A stretch of DNA of 64,000 nt from Polaribacter sp. (GCA_023254055.1 JALQYN010000052.1:38831-102830); one strand, 5' to 3'. Counted from the stretch's first letter, positions 1 through 10,029 are shown. Notes: a model not told the origin generated them from the letters alone. A program made the numbers and translations.

Positions 1-1
1 A

Positions 2-121
2 TTATTACTACCTTCATTACTGCTATCTTTCGAAAGAAAAATATCAAATAAAAATGTAATTAAAGAACCAACAATTAGAATTTTACCTCCAAAAGAAGCA
101 AAGACTAAAAAGGGAGAATAA
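2..121 (+). CDS. C-terminal end of a membrane protein, possibly MMPL/RND exporter (partial)
   Basis: An open frame runs from the left edge to a TAA at 119-121 and gives 39 residues. It begins with a hydrophobic stretch (LLLPSLLLSF) followed by a charged, lysine-rich tail ending KTKKGE. A hydrophobic segment followed directly by a short basic cytoplasmic tail is how MMPL/RND-type exporters end, and I recall such a gene upstream of asnS in related genomes. That identity is an inference from very little sequence; all that is firm is the 3' end of a plus-strand coding region. Confidence 0.4.
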   Translation, partial: LLLPSLLLSFERKISNKNVIKEPTIRILPPKEAKTKKGE

Positions 122-148
122 TTTAAACTTTTATTCACGAGAGTTTCG

Positions 149-179
149 TTGTTAATTTTACGCTAAAAAGGTATCTTTG
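149..179 (+). promoter_or_regulatory. asnS promoter, Bacteroidota -33/-7 type
   Basis: TTG at 149-151 and TATCTTTG at 172-179 are separated by 20 bp, a textbook match to the flavobacterial TTG-N17-23-TAnnTTTG promoter. Transcription would begin near 183, leaving a leader of about 44 bases before the asnS ATG. Confidence 0.8.
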
Positions 180-226
180 CCTTTCATTATTGCCATAGTA
201 ATATTGTTAATTTTTATTTTAAGAAG

Positions 227-1660
227 ATGACTAGAAGTAGCGTATTAGAATTATTACAATCAGATAAAATTTTACAAGAAGTAACCGTTAATGGTTGGGT
301 TAGAACTTTTAGAAGCAATCGTTTTATTGCTTTAAATGATGGCTCTACGATTAATAATATTCAATGTGTAGTTGATTTTGAAAAAACAGACGAAGCTACA
401 ATTAAAAGAATTACAACAGGTGCGGCAGTTTGCATTAAAGGGACTTTAGTTGAAAGCCAGGGAAAAGGTCAAAATGTAGAAATTCAAGTTTCTGACATCC
501 AAATTTTAGGAGATTCTAATCCTGATGAATATCCCATTCAGCCTAAAAAACATAGTTTAGAATTTTTAAGAGAAAATGCACATTTACGTGTAAGAACAAA
601 CACTTTTAGCGCGGTTATGAGAGTTCGTTCTGCACTTTCTTTCGCGGTACATAAATACTTTCAAGAAAATGGATTTAACTATGTAAATACGCCTATTATT
701 ACTGGATCTGATGCAGAAGGCGCTGGAGAAATGTTTGGTGTTTCAACTTTTGAAACGAACAATGCTCCTGTTGATGAAAATGGCAATATTGACTATAAAC
801 AAGATTTTTTTGGAAAAGAAACCAACTTAACCGTTTCTGGTCAGTTAGAAGCGGAAACATTTGCAATGGCGCTTGGAAAAGTGTATACTTTTGGACCAAC
901 TTTTAGAGCAGAGAATTCGAATACTACTCGTCATTTAGCAGAGTTTTGGATGATTGAGCCAGAAGTTGCTTTTATGGATTTAGACGGAAACATGGATTTA
1001 GCAGAAGATTTTATTAAATCGGTTTTAGCTTATGTTTTAGAAAACTGTAAAGATGATTTGGCTTTCTTAGAGCAACGTTTAACAGATGAAGAAAAAGTAA
1101 AACCTCAGGCAGAAAGAAGTGAAATGTCGTTGTTAGAAAAATTGCGTTTTATCACCGAAAACAATTTTAAAAGAGTTAGTTATACAGAAGCTATTGATAT
1201 TTTACGCAATAGCAAACCAAATAAGAAAAAGAAGTTTCAATTTCCAATTAACGAATGGGGCGCAGATTTACAGTCTGAACACGAACGCTTCTTGGTTGAG
1301 AAACACTTTAAATGTCCAGTTATTTTATTTGATTATCCAGCTACTATAAAAGCATTTTACATGCGTTTAAATGAAGATGGAAAAACAGTTAGAGCCATGG
1401 ATGTTCTTTTTCCTGGAATTGGAGAAATTGTTGGAGGATCTCAAAGAGAAGAGCGCTTAGATGTTTTGAAAGAAAAAATGGCTGCTTTAGATATTGATGA
1501 AAAAGAATTATGGTGGTATTTAGATCTTCGTAAATATGGAACTGCTGTACATTCTGGATTTGGATTAGGTTTTGAAAGATTGGTTCAGTTTGCAACAGGA
1601 ATGGGTAATATTAGAGATGTAATTCCTTTTCCAAGATCACCTCAAAATGCTGAATTTTAA
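227..1660 (+). CDS. asnS: asparagine--tRNA ligase
   Basis: Class II aminoacyl-tRNA synthetase that charges tRNA-Asn with asparagine in the cytoplasm. An N-terminal OB-fold anticodon-binding domain (about residues 15-105) precedes the catalytic core. Motif 2 is seen as FRAEN near 226-230 followed by [11 protein letters not shown], and motif 3 as GFGLGFERL near 444-452. The length of 477 residues is normal for bacterial AsnRS. It has a clear promoter and is followed 20 bases later by rpoN. The cognate tRNA-Asn gene is in this window at 39861-39934. AspRS is excluded by the AsnRS-type ending ([11 protein letters not shown]). Confidence 0.97.
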   Translation: MTRSSVLELLQSDKILQEVTVNGWVRTFRSNRFIALNDGSTINNIQCVVDFEKTDEATIKRITTGAAVCIKGTLVESQGKGQNVEIQVSDIQILGDSNPDEYPIQPKKHSLEFLRENAHLRVRTNTFSAVMRVRSALSFAVHKYFQENGFNYVNTPIITGSDAEGAGEMFGVSTFETNNAPVDENGNIDYKQDFFGKETNLTVSGQLEAETFAMALGKVYTFGPTFRAENSNTTRHLAEFWMIEPEVAFMDLDGNMDLAEDFIKSVLAYVLENCKDDLAFLEQRLTDEEKVKPQAERSEMSLLEKLRFITENNFKRVSYTEAIDILRNSKPNKKKKFQFPINEWGADLQSEHERFLVEKHFKCPVILFDYPATIKAFYMRLNEDGKTVRAMDVLFPGIGEIVGGSQREERLDVLKEKMAALDIDEKELWWYLDLRKYGTAVHSGFGLGFERLVQFATGMGNIRDVIPFPRSPQNAEF

Positions 1661-1680
1661 TAGTATTAGATATAAAATAA

Positions 1681-3138
1681 ATGCTAAAACAAAGTTTAAA
1701 TTTTAAGCTACTACAAAAATTATCTCCTCAACAAATACAGTTGATGAAGTTAATTCAGTTGCCTACACAAGCTTTTGAAGAGCGTTTAAAACAAGAAATA
1801 GAGGAAAACCCTGCATTAGATACAGGCAAAGAAGAGGCTGAAAACTTTGAAGATTCTTTAGAAAACGAATATGAAGATGATGGGAATGAAAAAATAGATG
1901 CAGAAGACATCAATATTGATGAATACTTGAGTGACGATGAAGTTCCAAGCTACAAAACTCAAGCAAACAATTATTCTTCAGATGATGAAGACAGGAATAT
2001 GCCGTATGCCGCAGGTACAAGTTTTCATCAATCACTACAAAACCAATTAAACACGTTTCGCATCAATGAAGAAGAAAGAATTATTGCCGAATTCTTAGTT
2101 GGAAGTATAGATGATAGTGGATATATAAGAAGAGATATATTAGATTTAGTTGATGACTTAGCATTTACTCAAAATGTTTTTACAACAGAAGAGAAAGTAC
2201 TTGAATTGCTGACTAATGTTGTTCAAAAGTTAGATCCGATTGGTGTTGGGGCAAGAGATTTAAAAGAGTGTTTAGTGATTCAACTAAAAACAAAATCTGC
2301 ACAAAAAATTAGAGCTCTAGCTATTGATATTTTAGAAAACTCTTTTGATCATTTTGTAAAAAAACATTACACAAAATTAATGGAGAAGTTTGATATTTCT
2401 GAAGATGAATTAAAAGAAGTTATCAAAGAAATTAGCAAATTAAATCCAAAACCAGGTAGTTCTTATGCTGGTAATAATAAAATAGCAGAACAAATTATTC
2501 CAGATTTTTCAATTAAAATTATAGATGGAAATTTAGATTTGACTCTAAACTCTAGAAATGCACCCGAATTACATGTTTCTAGAGAATACAATAATATGCT
2601 TAAAGGCTATCAAGAATCTAAAGAGAAAACAAAATCTCAGAAAGATGCGGTGATGTTTATCAAACAAAAACTTGATGCAGCAAAGTGGTTTATTGATGCC
2701 ATTAGACAACGGCAACAAACATTGTTGGTTACAATGAACTGCATCATGCATTATCAATACGACTATTTTTTAACTGGTGATGAGCGTAAGTTAAAACCTA
2801 TGATTTTAAAAGATATTGCAGATCAGATTCACATGGATATTTCTACCGTTTCTAGGGTTGCTAATAGCAAATATGTCTCTACACCTTACGGAACTAAATT
2901 GATCAAAGAATTCTTTTCTGAGTCTATGAAAAATGATCAAGGTGAAGATGTTTCTACTAGAGAAATTAAAAAGATATTAGAAACTGTTATTGGAGAAGAA
3001 GACAAAAGAAAACCGTTAACCGATGATAAACTGTCTTTGGTTTTAAAGGAAAAAGGGTATCCAATAGCCAGAAGAACTGTTGCAAAATATAGAGAGCAAT
3101 TAGACATTCCTGTGGCTAGATTACGGAAAGAAATTTAA
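1681..3138 (+). CDS. rpoN: RNA polymerase sigma-54 factor
   Basis: Alternative sigma factor that recognises -24/-12 promoters and needs AAA+ activators. The glutamine- and leucine-rich region I (residues 1-45, with the PQQIQLMKLIQLP stretch) is followed by a strongly acidic region II (about 50-110), the core-binding domain, a helix-turn-helix (DISTVSRVANSKYV near 390-405) and the diagnostic RpoN box ARRTVAKYRE near 463-472. The length of 485 residues is typical. It lies 20 bases after asnS, so it is probably co-transcribed, and the next gene starts 3 bases after its stop. No convincing -24/-12 promoter was found in the window by eye. Confidence 0.97.
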   Translation: MLKQSLNFKLLQKLSPQQIQLMKLIQLPTQAFEERLKQEIEENPALDTGKEEAENFEDSLENEYEDDGNEKIDAEDINIDEYLSDDEVPSYKTQANNYSSDDEDRNMPYAAGTSFHQSLQNQLNTFRINEEERIIAEFLVGSIDDSGYIRRDILDLVDDLAFTQNVFTTEEKVLELLTNVVQKLDPIGVGARDLKECLVIQLKTKSAQKIRALAIDILENSFDHFVKKHYTKLMEKFDISEDELKEVIKEISKLNPKPGSSYAGNNKIAEQIIPDFSIKIIDGNLDLTLNSRNAPELHVSREYNNMLKGYQESKEKTKSQKDAVMFIKQKLDAAKWFIDAIRQRQQTLLVTMNCIMHYQYDYFLTGDERKLKPMILKDIADQIHMDISTVSRVANSKYVSTPYGTKLIKEFFSESMKNDQGEDVSTREIKKILETVIGEEDKRKPLTDDKLSLVLKEKGYPIARRTVAKYREQLDIPVARLRKEI

Positions 3139-3141
3139 TTT

Positions 3142-3741
3142 TTGAAGTTTCACAAATTCATATCAGTACTTTTACACCCAATTGTAATACCAACAATTGG
3201 CATCTTATTATTTCTTTCAATTACCCCAAATGAAATTAAAAAAGAACGTCAATATTTATTGATTAGCATTGTCTTTTTTTCAACGTATATCATCCCGTTA
3301 ATATCACTAATCATTTTAAAAACATTGGGTGTTATTAAAAGTTTTCAAGTAGAAAGCATTAAAGAACGGAAAACGCCACTTTTTATAATGCTAATCATTT
3401 TTTATGTCTTAGGAAAACTACTTATCAACATTCCAGATTTTAGAGAGCTTGGAATTCTTTTTTACGGAACAAACATTTCTCTGGCGTTGGTATATTTATT
3501 ATTCTTTTTTCAAATAAAATCTAGCTTACATATATTATCAATGAGTAGTACTTTAGGTTTTTTTCTGCTATTTGCAAACAGCTACTCTATTTCAATATTA
3601 CCAATAGGAAGTATCCTAATTATTTTAACTGGAATTTTAGCGAGTGCAAGATTACATTTAAAGGCACATAATCAAAAAGAAATCTATTTCGGTTTCTTTA
3701 TCGGCTTAATAGGACAATTTTTAGGGTTTATTCTACTATAA
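3142..3741 (+). CDS. integral membrane protein, unknown function
   Basis: A 199-residue protein with six or seven predicted membrane segments and no signal peptide. The start is TTG at 3142, three bases after the rpoN stop, which implies translational coupling with it. A conserved-looking cytoplasmic loop contains ESIKERKTP between the second and third membrane segments. I do not recognise the family. Its stop overlaps the stop of the convergent barrel gene by six bases, with no terminator between them. Confidence 0.75.
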   Translation: MKFHKFISVLLHPIVIPTIGILLFLSITPNEIKKERQYLLISIVFFSTYIIPLISLIILKTLGVIKSFQVESIKERKTPLFIMLIIFYVLGKLLINIPDFRELGILFYGTNISLALVYLLFFFQIKSSLHILSMSSTLGFFLLFANSYSISILPIGSILIILTGILASARLHLKAHNQKEIYFGFFIGLIGQFLGFILL

Positions 3742-4410
3742 AATATAGAAAATCAATCCTAGTTTTAGGACTTTTGTATTGATTGGGTTTGTTCCTAAAG
3801 AAGATGCTTTAAACAACGGAGTTAGGCCATAATACAAACTAAAATTAAAAGTAGAATAGCCAGCAGCTAAAGTTAACCCGTATTGGATTTTATTAAATCT
3901 TTCAATATTAGTATATGTGTTTAGCACATTATTAGTCGTGTAGTCAATTGTGTTTTTTAAATTATAACTAATTTTAAAACCCGTATACACTCTCCAAAAC
4001 TTGTATTTATTTGCAGTGGATGTTCTCCACCTAAATTCTAAAGGAAACTCTAAAGAATGTACTTTAAGTTCACTTGTATTCACAATACTAGGATCTACAT
4101 CTATAACAACTGTATTGTTTAGTGTGGTAATTTTATATCCATGCTTAAAAGAATCATAGGCATAGCCGACTCCAATACCTACAGCAATTTTTCCACTTTT
4201 AACTAACGAGATATCTTTAATATAGCCTGTATTCAATCCATAAGAAAAACCACTACCAATTACAGCATTGGGTTGATTAACAAATTGATTATAGCTAACA
4301 CTAAAATACAATTGATCTTCTAAATATTTATCTCCTAAATTTAATGAATCTTTTTGTGCATAAAGGCTAAAAGATAATATTGTAAATAATATAGAGAGTT
4401 GTTTTTTCAT
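3736..4410 (-). CDS. PorT-like outer-membrane beta-barrel protein
   Basis: A 224-residue exported protein. Residues 1-18 form a signal peptide ending SLYAQ. The rest alternates amphipathic strands and turns and ends with a hydrophobic strand (LGLIFYIL), as in small eight-stranded outer-membrane barrels. Bacteroidota contain many such proteins annotated as porin family or PorT family; nothing shows that this one is the gliding/secretion PorT. It sits downstream of the ExbB/ExbD operon on the same strand, but a terminator at 4459-4491 separates them. Confidence 0.65.
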   Translation of the reverse strand: MKKQLSILFTILSFSLYAQKDSLNLGDKYLEDQLYFSVSYNQFVNQPNAVIGSGFSYGLNTGYIKDISLVKSGKIAVGIGVGYAYDSFKHGYKITTLNNTVVIDVDPSIVNTSELKVHSLEFPLEFRWRTSTANKYKFWRVYTGFKISYNLKNTIDYTTNNVLNTYTNIERFNKIQYGLTLAAGYSTFNFSLYYGLTPLFKASSLGTNPINTKVLKLGLIFYIL

Positions 4411-4458
4411 AAATAAATTTAGCTAAACATATAACGTTAAATATACATATTTTGTATA

Positions 4459-4491
4459 AAAAAAGGGCAATCAAATTGATTGCCCTTTTTT
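4459..4491 (-). terminator. intrinsic terminator of the ExbB/ExbD operon
   Basis: GGGCAATC and GATTGCCC arms (4465-4472 and 4478-4485) enclose a five-base loop and are flanked by A and T runs on both sides. Minus-strand RNA from the exbD gene at 4511 would form the hairpin followed by seven U residues. The flanks are symmetrical, so it could stop either strand. Confidence 0.85.
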
Positions 4492-4510
4492 TATATTCTA
4501 TAGAAATATC

Positions 4511-4978
4511 TTATTCTTGAATTTCTGAAGATTTACGACTTGATAAGCTCAATTTTAAAGCTCCAACATCTCTAAGTTTAAGTTTAATATCTGTAATTGT
4601 ACCAACACTAGACTTAATATCTGCTTTAATAGAAGTAGTCATAAAAGGTACTTCTGCTTCAGATCTTTGAGATCTTTCATTCAAAATAAAAGCTGTTACA
4701 TCATCTGGAGTTGCAATCTTATCATTCAATTGAATTTTATCTCCAGTTCCTAATCTTTTATCTTTCGCTTTACCAACATAAATAGTACTAACCAAACTTT
4801 TATGCTCTAGTTTCTTTACTTCTGTTGCATTAGGAAGTTGTGGGTTTTCAATTTTTAAATCTGTTTCTCTCATAGTTGTTGTAACCATAAAGAAAAACAA
4901 TAACATAAAAACAATATCTGGTAAAGATGCCGTATTTACAGCTGGCATTTCTTTTTTCTTCTTTCCGAATTTAGACAT
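4511..4978 (-). CDS. ExbD/TolR-family biopolymer transport protein (second copy)
   Basis: Single-span inner-membrane protein that with ExbB forms a proton-driven stator powering TonB-type transport. The N-terminal cytoplasmic tail is basic and carries the ExbD signature: the membrane segment (about residues 18-37) holds the essential aspartate in LPDIVFMLLFFFMVTTTM. The periplasmic part is about 115 residues long, giving 155 residues in total. It lies 15 bases after the longer ExbD gene and is the last gene of the operon. Having two different ExbD copies per ExbB is usual in Bacteroidota. Confidence 0.9.
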   Translation of the reverse strand: MSKFGKKKKEMPAVNTASLPDIVFMLLFFFMVTTTMRETDLKIENPQLPNATEVKKLEHKSLVSTIYVGKAKDKRLGTGDKIQLNDKIATPDDVTAFILNERSQRSEAEVPFMTTSIKADIKSSVGTITDIKLKLRDVGALKLSLSSRKSSEIQE

Positions 4979-4993
4979 ATTATTTATTGTTTT

Positions 4994-5620
4994 TTAATTA
5001 ACAGATGTTGGTTCTGCATCAGAAATAATTTGAGGATAACTAGTTCTTATAAACTCAACCTTTTCCTTTAATTTTTCATTAGTTTTATCATTCTTAAAGT
5101 CTTCTTCAAGCTGATCGAAAGAAACATTATATTTCTCTAAAGCTAATCTATTTCTTAACTCAGTATAAGCTTTTAACAACTCGTTTTGTACTTTAATATA
5201 CATTCCATATTCCGTTCCTCTATCACTTTGTACAGAAATAATAGCTTTATTTGGGTGGTCTGAAGAAGCAGCGCTTCTTGCGCCTTTACAGTAATCACAA
5301 GGACCTGTAGAGACACCATTTTCTACTTTTCCTTCACCTCCACCGTTGTCAATAAATGCTTTAGCCGCTTCTTTAAGCTCTCCTAACTTCATAGTTTCAC
5401 CTTCAACAAGCATTTCATTATTTCTATTAATGTTTACTTCGAATATGTTTTTTTCCTTAATTACAGGTGGCACATAATCTTTAGGTGGTTTTTCAGATAA
5501 TTTTTTTGAAATACCTGAATCCACATCCATAGTAGTTGTTACTAGGAAAAAGATTAATAACAAGAAGGCGATATCCGCCATAGAACCTGCATTAATTTCT
5601 GGGGTTTCTCTTCTTGCCAT
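4994..5620 (-). CDS. ExbD/TolR-family protein with a CxxC-bearing insert
   Basis: This is the first ExbD of the operon, 208 residues. The N-terminal membrane segment reads GSMADIAFLLLIFFLVTTTMD and contains the proton-carrying Asp. The periplasmic domain is longer than usual. Near residues 108-111 it has a CDYC pair within an insert rich in Gly, Ala and Ser, just before the strand NKAIISVQSD. The C-terminal helix region is charged. A three-base gap follows the upstream membrane gene. The CxxC pair could form a disulphide in the periplasm; its purpose is unknown. Confidence 0.9.
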   Translation of the reverse strand: MARRETPEINAGSMADIAFLLLIFFLVTTTMDVDSGISKKLSEKPPKDYVPPVIKEKNIFEVNINRNNEMLVEGETMKLGELKEAAKAFIDNGGGEGKVENGVSTGPCDYCKGARSAASSDHPNKAIISVQSDRGTEYGMYIKVQNELLKAYTELRNRLALEKYNVSFDQLEEDFKNDKTNEKLKEKVEFIRTSYPQIISDAEPTSVN

Positions 5621-5623
5621 ATC

Positions 5624-6091
5624 TTAAGATTTAACTAATCCTTTTAATAAATCGTACACAAAGAATGCTCCGGCAATAATACCTAAAAACATACTATACC
5701 ATATTCCAGTACTCACCCATTGGTTAATAGAAGAACCTGCTTCACCACCTTCTAGGACTTTACCTTGAGGATCAGTAACTGCTAAACTATCTCCAGTAAA
5801 ATAAGCTATAACCAAAATAACACCTAAAGCTACTAGACCAAATAAAGTCTTTTTTAAGCTATCTGGGTTTTTAATTAAATTACCAACAGACATTATAACT
5901 GAAATTCCTATTGCTAAATACAATAAACTTGTAGAGAAAACAATAATAGGAGAAATAACACTATTCTGTACTTCCATATCTGTTTCTATTGCAGTAGAAT
6001 CTTCCATAAAGATTCTAATGAATAGAATGGCACCTATTAAAGCTATAACAGCAATAAAAATATTTAAAATTTTTGATATATTATTTTTCAT
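5624..6091 (-). CDS. small membrane protein of the ExbB/ExbD operon, unknown function
   Basis: A 155-residue protein with about four membrane segments (roughly 8-28, 47-67, 82-101 and 130-150) and a short acidic periplasmic loop after the first. No known domain is recognised. Its position between ExbB (8 bases away) and ExbD (3 bases away) on the same strand argues for a role as an accessory subunit of this energy-transducing complex, but that is inferred from context only. Confidence 0.75.
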   Translation of the reverse strand: MKNNISKILNIFIAVIALIGAILFIRIFMEDSTAIETDMEVQNSVISPIIVFSTSLLYLAIGISVIMSVGNLIKNPDSLKKTLFGLVALGVILVIAYFTGDSLAVTDPQGKVLEGGEAGSSINQWVSTGIWYSMFLGIIAGAFFVYDLLKGLVKS

Positions 6092-6099
6092 AATAATGA

Positions 6100-6819
6100 T
6101 TATTTTTTATATTTCACTAATAAGTCAATTAAAGAGATAGAAGCATCTTCCATGCTGTTTACAATACTATCAACTTTAGAAACAATATAGTTATAAAAAA
6201 TCTGTAAAATAATTGCTACTACTAATCCAAATACAGTTGTTAAAAGTGCTATTTTAATACCACCTGCTACAACTCCTGGAGAGATATCATTTGCTACTGC
6301 AATTCTATCAAATGCTTCAATCATACCAATTACAGTTCCCATGAAACCTAACATCGGTGCTAAAGCAATAAATAAAGACAACCATGAAACGTTTTTCTCT
6401 AACAATCCCATTTGAACTCCTCCGTATCCAACAACCGCTTTTTCTGCAGCTTCAACGCCTTCGTCCATTCTATCTAATCCTTGATAGAAAATAGAAGCAA
6501 CAGGTCCTTTTGAGTTTCTACAAACTTCTTTAGCAGCTTCTACACCACCTGAACTTAATGCTTCATCTACACTTGCAACTAATTTTTTAGTATTTGTTGT
6601 TGCCATGTTTAAATAAATAATTCTTTCGATAGCAATTGCCAACCCTAAAATTAAGGCTACTAATACAATTCCCATAAATTGAGGATCTCCTTCAATAAAA
6701 CGTTTCTTTAATTCTTGGTGGAAAGTTTGTGATTGAGCTGCTTCTTGAGCGAAAGTTGATTGAATAGCTCCAAAAAACATGAATCCTGCTACTGTTAGGA
6801 TGTTTGATACTTTTTTCAT
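6100..6819 (-). CDS. MotA/TolQ/ExbB proton channel family protein
   Basis: Inner-membrane proton channel subunit that works with ExbD. The 239-residue protein starts with a signal-like segment ending STFAQ, then a periplasmic stretch, a first canonical membrane segment (LVALILGLAIAIERIIYL), a cytoplasmic domain, and the conserved pair of membrane helices (SWLSLFIALAPMLGFMGTVIGMIEAF and GIKIALLTTVFGLVVAIILQIFYNY) that define the family. The N-terminal extension is typical of Bacteroidota ExbB. It heads the operon and has its own promoter at 6855-6883. Confidence 0.92.
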   Translation of the reverse strand: MKKVSNILTVAGFMFFGAIQSTFAQEAAQSQTFHQELKKRFIEGDPQFMGIVLVALILGLAIAIERIIYLNMATTNTKKLVASVDEALSSGGVEAAKEVCRNSKGPVASIFYQGLDRMDEGVEAAEKAVVGYGGVQMGLLEKNVSWLSLFIALAPMLGFMGTVIGMIEAFDRIAVANDISPGVVAGGIKIALLTTVFGLVVAIILQIFYNYIVSKVDSIVNSMEDASISLIDLLVKYKK

Positions 6820-6854
6820 CTTTGTTATAAATTAATTTTTAATAGTTAACGGGT

Positions 6855-6883
6855 TAAAGATATTGATTTTAATTCCAAATCAA
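6855..6883 (-). promoter_or_regulatory. promoter of the ExbB/ExbD operon
   Basis: On the minus strand TTG (6883-6881) precedes TATCTTTA (6862-6855) with an 18-bp spacer, one mismatch from the TAnnTTTG consensus. The predicted start lies about 30 bases before the exbB ATG. The remainder of the 273-base gap up to the asparaginase stop shows only AT-rich sequence and a short palindrome, ACTCAATTGAGT, at 7021-7032. Confidence 0.6.
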
Positions 6884-7092
6884 CAAAAAATGTCTTTTCT
6901 AATTTTTAAAATTAAATTAATAAAAATCAAATTTTATCGTTTTGAGAGTGCCAATTAACAAAAAATTGTTGAGTCTCTAAAAAAAAACAGCAAATTTTTA
7001 TGGTTAAAAAGCAAAATTTAACTCAATTGAGTGCTAATTTAATAAGGATGCGTGTTTTACGCTATCAAATTTGTATAAAAATTCGTTTTTTC

Positions 7093-8124
7093 TTAAAAAT
7101 CCAATTCTCCTCTTAACGGTTTTTCAAACACTTTTTTAAACTCTGCATTTGATATTTTCTCTCCTAATAGGTACATTAATTTTGCAACGGCAGATTCTGT
7201 TGTAATATCTTTTCCATCTATAACTTGAATTCTTTTCAATGCTACACTTGTTTCATAATGGCCTAAAATAACACTTCCACCTACACATTGTGTAACGTTT
7301 ACAATTTGTATGCCGTTTTTTATAGCTTCCTCTAAAAGGTTGATAAACCATGGATATGTGGGAGCGTTTCCAGAACCATAGGTTTCTAAAACAATGCCTT
7401 TTAAATTTTTAATATTTAGAATGCTTTTTATAACTTCTTCTGTAATCCCAGGGAATAATTTTAACACCACTATATTATTATCTAATGATTTTCGAACAAT
7501 TAGCGTTGAATTTTTGGTTGCTGGTTTTAAAAGCAATTCATAATTAAAATGTAAATGAACGCCACTTTCTGCTAAGGGTGGATAATTTAATGAAGCAAAA
7601 GCCTCAAATTGTTCTGCATTCACTTTAGTAGTTCTATTTGCTCGGTATAATTTATACTCAAAATACAAACAAACTTCAGAAATTACGGGTTTATCATCTT
7701 TTGTAGCACAAGCAATTTCAATAGAAGTAATTAAATTTTCTTTTGCATCGGTTCTTAAGTGTCCGATTGGCAATTGCGAACCTGTAAATATTACTGGTTT
7801 TGCTAAGTTTTCTAACATAAAACTAATTGCAGATGATGTATAGGCCATCGTATCTGAACCTGTTAGGACAACAAATCCATCGAATTCAGAATACTTACTC
7901 TCAATAACTTCTGCAATAGTTACATAATATGCTGTATTCATATTAGAAGAGTCTATTGGCTCTTTAAAAGAATAGGTGTCTATCGTACAGTGTAACTGAA
8001 TTAATTCTGGAACTCTATCTAAAAGTTGTTCGAAATTAAATGCTTTTAAGGCATTGGTTTCGTAATCTTTTACCATTCCAATGGTTCCTCCAGTATATAT
8101 TAGTAATATTCTTGGCTTTGTCAT
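7093..8124 (-). CDS. ansA: type I (cytoplasmic) L-asparaginase
   Basis: Hydrolyses asparagine to aspartate and ammonia. Both catalytic threonine motifs are visible: IYTGGTIGMV near residues 9-18 and VLTGSDTMAYTSSA near 86-99. There is no signal peptide, and 343 residues fits the cytoplasmic type I family. It ends 273 bases upstream of the ExbB operon, which has its own promoter. The lepA terminator at 8179-8212 lies just upstream, so it is transcribed separately from lepA. Confidence 0.93.
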   Translation of the reverse strand: MTKPRILLIYTGGTIGMVKDYETNALKAFNFEQLLDRVPELIQLHCTIDTYSFKEPIDSSNMNTAYYVTIAEVIESKYSEFDGFVVLTGSDTMAYTSSAISFMLENLAKPVIFTGSQLPIGHLRTDAKENLITSIEIACATKDDKPVISEVCLYFEYKLYRANRTTKVNAEQFEAFASLNYPPLAESGVHLHFNYELLLKPATKNSTLIVRKSLDNNIVVLKLFPGITEEVIKSILNIKNLKGIVLETYGSGNAPTYPWFINLLEEAIKNGIQIVNVTQCVGGSVILGHYETSVALKRIQVIDGKDITTESAVAKLMYLLGEKISNAEFKKVFEKPLRGELDF

Positions 8125-8178
8125 TTTGATGTCTATAATCGTTGGGTAAATTTATCATTTATAATTGAAATACGCATA

Positions 8179-8212
8179 CAAAAAAACGCTTTCAGAAATT
8201 GAAAGCGTTTTT
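8179..8212 (-). terminator. lepA terminator
   Basis: AACGCTTTCA (8185-8194) and TGAAAGCGTT (8200-8209) form a ten-bp stem with a five-base loop, with A and T runs on either side. It lies 23 bases after the lepA stop on the minus strand. Confidence 0.85.
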
Positions 8213-8232
8213 TAAATTTTACAAAAATGGGA

Positions 8233-10029
8233 TTAATCATTCAGTTTTAAGACAGCCATAAAAGCTTCTTGTGGAATTTCTACATTCCCAACCTGACGCA
8301 TTCTCTTTTTTCCTTTTTTCTGTTTTTCTAACAACTTACGTTTACGAGAAATATCTCCTCCATAACATTTTGCTGTTACATCTTTACGTAAGGCTTTCGT
8401 AGTTTCTCTTGCTATAATTTTTGCACCAATTGCAGCTTGAATTGGAATATCAAATTGTTGTCTCGGAATTAATTCTTTTAACTTTTCAGTGATTTTTTTT
8501 CCGATTGAATAGGCATTGTCTGCATGTAATAATGCAGAAAGTGCATCAACTGGCTGCCCATTTAATAAAATATCTACGCGAACTAGTTTAGAAGATCTCA
8601 TTCCGATTGGATGATAATCAAAAGATGCGTATCCTTTAGAAACTGTTTTTAAACGATCGTAAAAATCGAACACAATTTCTGCTAATGGCATATCAAAAGT
8701 CAACTCAACTCTTTGCGTCGTTAAATAGGTCTGATTGGTTATTTCTCCACGTTTTTCGATACACAAACTCATTACTTGTCCAACAAAATCTGACTTTGTA
8801 ATGATAGATGCTTTGATATAAGGCTCTTCTACTCTATTTAATTTTGATGGATCTGGTAAATCTGTTGGATTGTTTAAAACAATGATCTCATCCGGATTTT
8901 TATTTGTGTAAGCATGATACGAAACGTTTGGAACCGTTGTAATAACTGTCATGTTAAACTCACGTTCTAAACGTTCTTGAATACTTTCCATGTGCAACAT
9001 CCCTAAGAATCCACAACGAAATCCAAACCCTAAAGCAGCAGAGCTTTCTGGAACAAAAACTAAGGATGCATCATTGAGTTGTAATTTTTCCATAGAATAA
9101 CGCAACTCTTCATAATCTTCAGTGTCTACAGGATAAATCCCTGCAAAAACCATTGGTTTTACATCTTCAAAACCATCTATAATTTCTTGTGTTGGGTTTA
9201 CTGCATCGGTAATTGTATCTCCAACTTTTACTTCTTTTGCTGTTTTTATTCCTGTAATTAAATACCCAACATCTCCTGTTTTTACAGATTGTTTTACAAC
9301 CTGACTTAGTTTTAACGTACCCACTTCATCCGCAAAATATTCTTTGTTGGTTGCCATGAATTTGATGCGCTGTCCTTTTTTTATCTCTCCATTTAAAACT
9401 CTAAAATAGGTTTCTATTCCTCTATAAGAGTTGTAAACTGAATCAAAAATTAAGGCTTGTAGCGGTGCATCTGGATTTCCTTTCGGAGCAGGAATTTTTT
9501 CTATAATAGCCTCTAAAATATTGTCAACTCCAAAACCTGTTTTTCCACTTGCATGGATAACGTCTTCAGCATCACAACCTAATAAATCTACAATATCGTC
9601 TGTTACTTCTTCTGGATTTGCAGAAGGTAAATCAACTTTGTTTAAAACAGGAATGATCTCTAAATCGTTGTCTAAGGCTAAATATAAGTTTGATATGGTT
9701 TGAGCTTGTATACTTTGCGCTGCATCTACAATCAATAATGCCCCTTCACAAGCGGCTATTGAGCGAGAAACTTCGTACGAAAAATCTACGTGACCAGGAG
9801 TGTCAATAAGATTTAAAATATATTGCTCTCCTTTATACGTATAATCCATTTGGATGGCGTGCGACTTAATGGTTATACCACGTTCACGCTCTAAATCCAT
9901 ATTGTCTAATAATTGATCTTTCTTTTCACGATCGGTTACAGAGCCTGTAAAATCTAACAATCTATCTGCCAACGTACTTTTACCGTGATCAATATGTGCG
10001 ATGATGCAAAAGTTTCTAATATTCTTCAT
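8233..10029 (-). CDS. lepA: elongation factor 4 (back-translocating GTPase LepA)
   Basis: Ribosome-bound GTPase. The G1 motif AHIDHGKST is at about residues 11-19, followed by DTPGH (G3) and NKVDLP (G4). The order G domain, domain II, EF-G III/V-like domains and the LepA-specific C-terminal domain (rich in Arg/Lys, [15 protein letters not shown] near 570-585) is complete. The length of 598 residues is standard. A -7 box at 10053-10060 serves it and a terminator follows it, so it appears monocistronic. Confidence 0.97.
   Translation of the reverse strand: MKNIRNFCIIAHIDHGKSTLADRLLDFTGSVTDREKKDQLLDNMDLERERGITIKSHAIQMDYTYKGEQYILNLIDTPGHVDFSYEVSRSIAACEGALLIVDAAQSIQAQTISNLYLALDNDLEIIPVLNKVDLPSANPEEVTDDIVDLLGCDAEDVIHASGKTGFGVDNILEAIIEKIPAPKGNPDAPLQALIFDSVYNSYRGIETYFRVLNGEIKKGQRIKFMATNKEYFADEVGTLKLSQVVKQSVKTGDVGYLITGIKTAKEVKVGDTITDAVNPTQEIIDGFEDVKPMVFAGIYPVDTEDYEELRYSMEKLQLNDASLVFVPESSAALGFGFRCGFLGMLHMESIQERLEREFNMTVITTVPNVSYHAYTNKNPDEIIVLNNPTDLPDPSKLNRVEEPYIKASIITKSDFVGQVMSLCIEKRGEITNQTYLTTQRVELTFDMPLAEIVFDFYDRLKTVSKGYASFDYHPIGMRSSKLVRVDILLNGQPVDALSALLHADNAYSIGKKITEKLKELIPRQQFDIPIQAAIGAKIIARETTKALRKDVTAKCYGGDISRKRKLLEKQKKGKKRMRQVGNVEIPQEAFMAVLKLND

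Noticed and set aside
7021-7037. GAGTGCTAA at 7029-7037 is one arm of the CIRCE (HrcA) operator.
   Set aside because: The partner arm TTAGCACTC is absent at the nine-base distance, and no chaperone gene is nearby.
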